A stretch of DNA of 43,927 bases from Clostridiales bacterium (GTDB lineage: Bacteria > Bacillota > Clostridia > Peptostreptococcales > Anaerovoracaceae): contig QXXF01000028.1 of the NCBI GenBank assembly GCA_009911365.1, positions 1 through 43,927 of the forward strand, written 5' to 3'. The notes beneath the pieces were generated by a model. It was not told the origin of the DNA. It was given only the letters and a program-made list of their open reading frames with translations, and ran no database searches. A program made the translations under genes and the position numbers. Each line of letters starts with the position of its first letter. Position 1 is the first letter of the stretch. Of the stretch, positions 41,938 through 43,927 are shown in pieces.

Positions 41938-42486
41938 ATGATCACAAGAGACGCTGGCTTAGAGTTGCTAAAAAAATACAACCACGAAGAATTTCACATC
42001 CAACACGCCCTGACGGTAGAAGGCACCATGCGGTACTTCGCGGAAAAACTGGGATTCGATCCAGAATACTGGGGCCTTGTAGGGCTGCTCCACGATATTG
42101 ATTTTGAACAATATCCAGAAGAACACTGCCAAAAAGCGTCGGAACTGCTGCGGGAAGGTGGTTTGGACGATGATTTCATCCATTCCGTATGCTCCCACGG
42201 CTATGGCCTGTGCTGCGACATAGAACCCACCCACCAGATGGAAAAGGTGCTCTTTGCCACGGACGAACTGACCGGATTGATCGGTGCCTGCGCATTGATG
42301 CGCCCTTCCAAGAGCGTTCAGGACATGGAAGTGAAATCTCTAAAGAAAAAATTCAAAGACAAGAAATTCGCCGCAGGCTGCTCGCGCGACGTAATCCGCC
42401 AGGGAGCGGAAATGCTGGGCTGGGAATTGGACGAACTATTTCAAGAAACAATTTTAGCAATGCGCGCATGCGAGCAGCAGGCGTGA
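41938..42486 (+). CDS. HD domain protein (hydrolase)
   Basis: A 182-residue HD-superfamily protein of the HDIG type. The metal motif is visible: H in FHIQHALTVEGT, the HD pair in LLHDIDFEQYPEEHC, a further H in VCSHGYG and the D in LFATDELTGLI. The role could be nucleotide or phosphate hydrolysis; the substrate is unknown. RBS AGGAGG. It begins 65 bases after the EamA gene and 17 bases before larE, so it is likely cotranscribed with larE and mazG. Confidence 0.85.
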   Translation: MITRDAGLELLKKYNHEEFHIQHALTVEGTMRYFAEKLGFDPEYWGLVGLLHDIDFEQYPEEHCQKASELLREGGLDDDFIHSVCSHGYGLCCDIEPTHQMEKVLFATDELTGLIGACALMRPSKSVQDMEVKSLKKKFKDKKFAAGCSRDVIRQGAEMLGWELDELFQETILAMRACEQQA

Positions 42487-42503
42487 GTAAATAGGAGGAT
42501 ACG

Positions 42504-43322
42504 ATGAATTACGAGGAAAAGCTGGATCTACTGGAAGAAACTTTGAAAGGATATGGCCGCATGGCACTGGCGTTTTCAGGAGGCGTGGACAGCACCTTTC
42601 TGCTTTTATTCGCCAAAAAAGTGTTAGGTGACAATGTGATGGCTATCACGGCCTCTGCGCCGAACTTCGCTCCGGATGAAGTGGCTTATGCCCGGCAGCT
42701 ATGCCGGCGGGAGGGCATCAAGCATGAAGTCATTGATCTTGGCGAGGAGATCCTGAAATCCTTTGCAGATAACCCACCAGATCGATGCTATATCTGCAAA
42801 CATGCGATTTTTAGTCATATGATTGAAACCCTTGAGGCGAACTACCCGGATACCGTGCTTGTGGACGGAACCAACGTGGATGACATGAAGGATTACAGAC
42901 CAGGCCGCAAAGCTTTGGTAGAGCTTGGCATCGTCAGCCCTCTCAAAGAGGCTAACCTGACAAAGGCGGAAGTACGCCGAGGCTTGAAAGAACTCGGCGG
43001 TGAAATCTGGAACAAGCCGGCATTTGCCTGTCTCGCCTCCCGCATTCCTTATGGCGAAAGCATCACAGCGGAAAAAATGAACGTGATTTACAATGCGGAG
43101 TCCGCTCTGCGAGAGCTGGGATTCGAGCAGGTGCGAGTGCGGCACCATGGAAACCTTGCCAGAATTGAGGTCAGTGCCTCGGATCGGAGACAGTTCTTTG
43201 ATCTAAGCCTAATGGACAAGGTGAACCATGTGATCAAAGACGCAGGGTTCCTATATGCGACCCTTGATTTAGGCGGTTACCGCATGGGAAGCCTGAACGA
43301 AGAGATCGAAAAGCAGAGGTAA
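42504..43322 (+). CDS. larE: LarE-type ATP-dependent sulfur transferase
   Basis: A 272-residue PP-loop ATP pyrophosphatase of the LarE family, which inserts sulfur into the nickel-pincer nucleotide cofactor of lactate racemase. The PP-loop is FSGGVDSTFLLL (residues 24-35). Three conserved cysteines are seen: C95 and C98 in RCYICK and C176 in FACLASRIPYG. In the single-cysteine class Cys176 gives up its sulfur; the CxxC plus C176 pattern fits the class that carries a [4Fe-4S] cluster. No larA, larB or larC is present here. RBS AGGAGG. It is 17 bases after the HD gene and 4 bases before mazG. Confidence 0.9.
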   Translation: MNYEEKLDLLEETLKGYGRMALAFSGGVDSTFLLLFAKKVLGDNVMAITASAPNFAPDEVAYARQLCRREGIKHEVIDLGEEILKSFADNPPDRCYICKHAIFSHMIETLEANYPDTVLVDGTNVDDMKDYRPGRKALVELGIVSPLKEANLTKAEVRRGLKELGGEIWNKPAFACLASRIPYGESITAEKMNVIYNAESALRELGFEQVRVRHHGNLARIEVSASDRRQFFDLSLMDKVNHVIKDAGFLYATLDLGGYRMGSLNEEIEKQR

Positions 43323-43326
43323 TCTC

Positions 43327-43704
43327 ATGAAAGCATTCGACACATTTGTAAAAACTATTGCGGATCTGCGAGGCGAAAACGGCTGCCCTTGGGATATCAA
43401 GCAAACCCATGAAAGCTTGAAAGAATGCCTTGTGGAAGAAACCAACGAGGTTTTGGAGGCCATTGATAAACAGGATGATGATAATCTGTGCGAAGAACTG
43501 GGAGACGTGCTGCTGCAGGTGGTGATGCATGCTCAGATCGCCGCAGAAGAAGGCCGCTTTACCATCGAAGACGTGATTCAAGGCGTGAACGAAAAGATGA
43601 TTCGTCGCCATCCTCATGTGTTTGGAGACGCAAAAGTGGAATCCGTGGAGGAAGGCCTTAGTCTATGGGAACAGATCAAACAGGAAGAAAAGGCCAGCAA
43701 ATAA
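43327..43704 (+). CDS. mazG: MazG-type nucleoside triphosphate pyrophosphohydrolase
   Basis: A 125-residue single-domain MazG, which hydrolyses nucleoside triphosphates to monophosphates and pyrophosphate. It shows ENGCPWDIKQTHESL, the metal-binding EETNEVLEAI and EELGDVLLQVVMHAQIA, and the C-terminal RRHPHVFGD. Full MazG has two such domains and about 260 residues; this matches the single-domain form. It begins 4 bases after larE and ends the operon, with a hairpin following. The link to larE and the HD protein is not explained by known pathways. Confidence 0.92.
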   Translation: MKAFDTFVKTIADLRGENGCPWDIKQTHESLKECLVEETNEVLEAIDKQDDDNLCEELGDVLLQVVMHAQIAAEEGRFTIEDVIQGVNEKMIRRHPHVFGDAKVESVEEGLSLWEQIKQEEKASK

Positions 43705-43726
43705 CCTGCCTACTAAAAAAGAATTA

Positions 43727-43804
43727 AAGGAACTGCTTTGCGGGCCAAAACTTTACTACCAACTCTCTGACGCTGGCAGCGGAGGCAGCCCGCCGCAGTT
43801 CCTT
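43727..43804 (+). terminator. terminator of the HD-larE-mazG unit
   Basis: AAGGAACTGC with GCGGGC (43727-43745) pairs with GCCCGC and GCAGTTCCTT (43788-43804), followed by CTTCATTTTTATTTTATT. The loop is long (about 42 bases). From there to the window end I see no gene. Confidence 0.55.
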
Positions 43805-43927
43805 CTTCATTTTTATTTTATTCTACAATACACACGAATGATCGATCACAGGTTCGCCGCCTCGCACGCCCCGTCTTCTCCCATTACACTCCTTTCTTTC
43901 CCCATTTACCCCGCACGATAATTCAGA

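Noticed and set aside
1-43927. CRISPR arrays, tRNA or rRNA genes, insertion sequences
   Set aside because: No regularly spaced repeats, tRNA-like cloverleaf motifs or transposase fragments were seen.

Overview
The window looks like chromosomal DNA of an anaerobic, low-to-mid GC Gram-positive bacterium of class Clostridia, possibly near Anaerovoracaceae/Eubacteriales family XIII. The placement is inferred from gene content: a cdaA-cdaR-glmM-glmS cluster, a flavodiiron protein next to an acyl-CoA dehydrogenase with a rubredoxin tail, AgrD-type peptide signalling, cobalamin salvage genes, strong AGGAGG ribosome-binding sites and consensus sigma-A promoters. No rRNA, tRNA, CRISPR array or transposase gene was recognised.

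Layout. 1-8.8 kb (minus strand): a DUF5688 gene with its own promoter, then a probable seven-gene unit cdaA-cdaR-glmM-glmS-ahcY-TIGR04076-iron-sulfur protein, joining c-di-AMP synthesis, amino-sugar precursor supply and S-adenosylhomocysteine recycling. 8.9-13.4 kb: an orphan membrane sensor kinase, a saccharopine-dehydrogenase-like enzyme divergent from a DeoR regulator, and an ArsR regulator. 13.5-15 kb: the wreck of an AAA-ATPase/nuclease gene. 15.1-20.2 kb (minus): a membrane-anchored purple-acid-type phosphatase, a Crp/Fnr regulator, an HD protein, a DUF3990 gene and its overlapping partner (a probable toxin-antitoxin-like pair), rlmH and a walJ-like hydrolase. 20.3-21.5 kb: an unknown coiled-coil protein behind a promoter resembling the flagellar sigma-D type.

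21.7-24.8 kb: a flavodiiron protein and a three-module fusion (acyl-CoA dehydrogenase, EtfA FAD domain, rubredoxin). Together they suggest a dedicated path from acyl-CoA to O2 or NO, and this is the most interesting system in the window. 25.2-31 kb: a 1004-residue SF1 helicase-nuclease coupled to an acetolactate synthase gene, then a lipoprotein. 31.2-33.6 kb: birA, a NagZ-like GH3 enzyme and a 50-residue zinc ribbon protein.

33.7-37.1 kb: a decaying agr quorum-sensing locus in the order A-C-D-B. Only agrD is intact: agrA and agrB carry single frameshifts, agrC has lost its ATPase domain, and a downstream unknown gene has two nonsense codons and a frameshift. 37.2-40.7 kb: a tightly packed cobT-cobU-cobS-cobU-like-cobC operon for the cobalamin nucleotide loop. 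40.9-43.7 kb (plus): an EamA transporter with a hairpin-bearing leader, then an HD protein, larE and mazG. All assignments come from reading the sequence; no database search was run.
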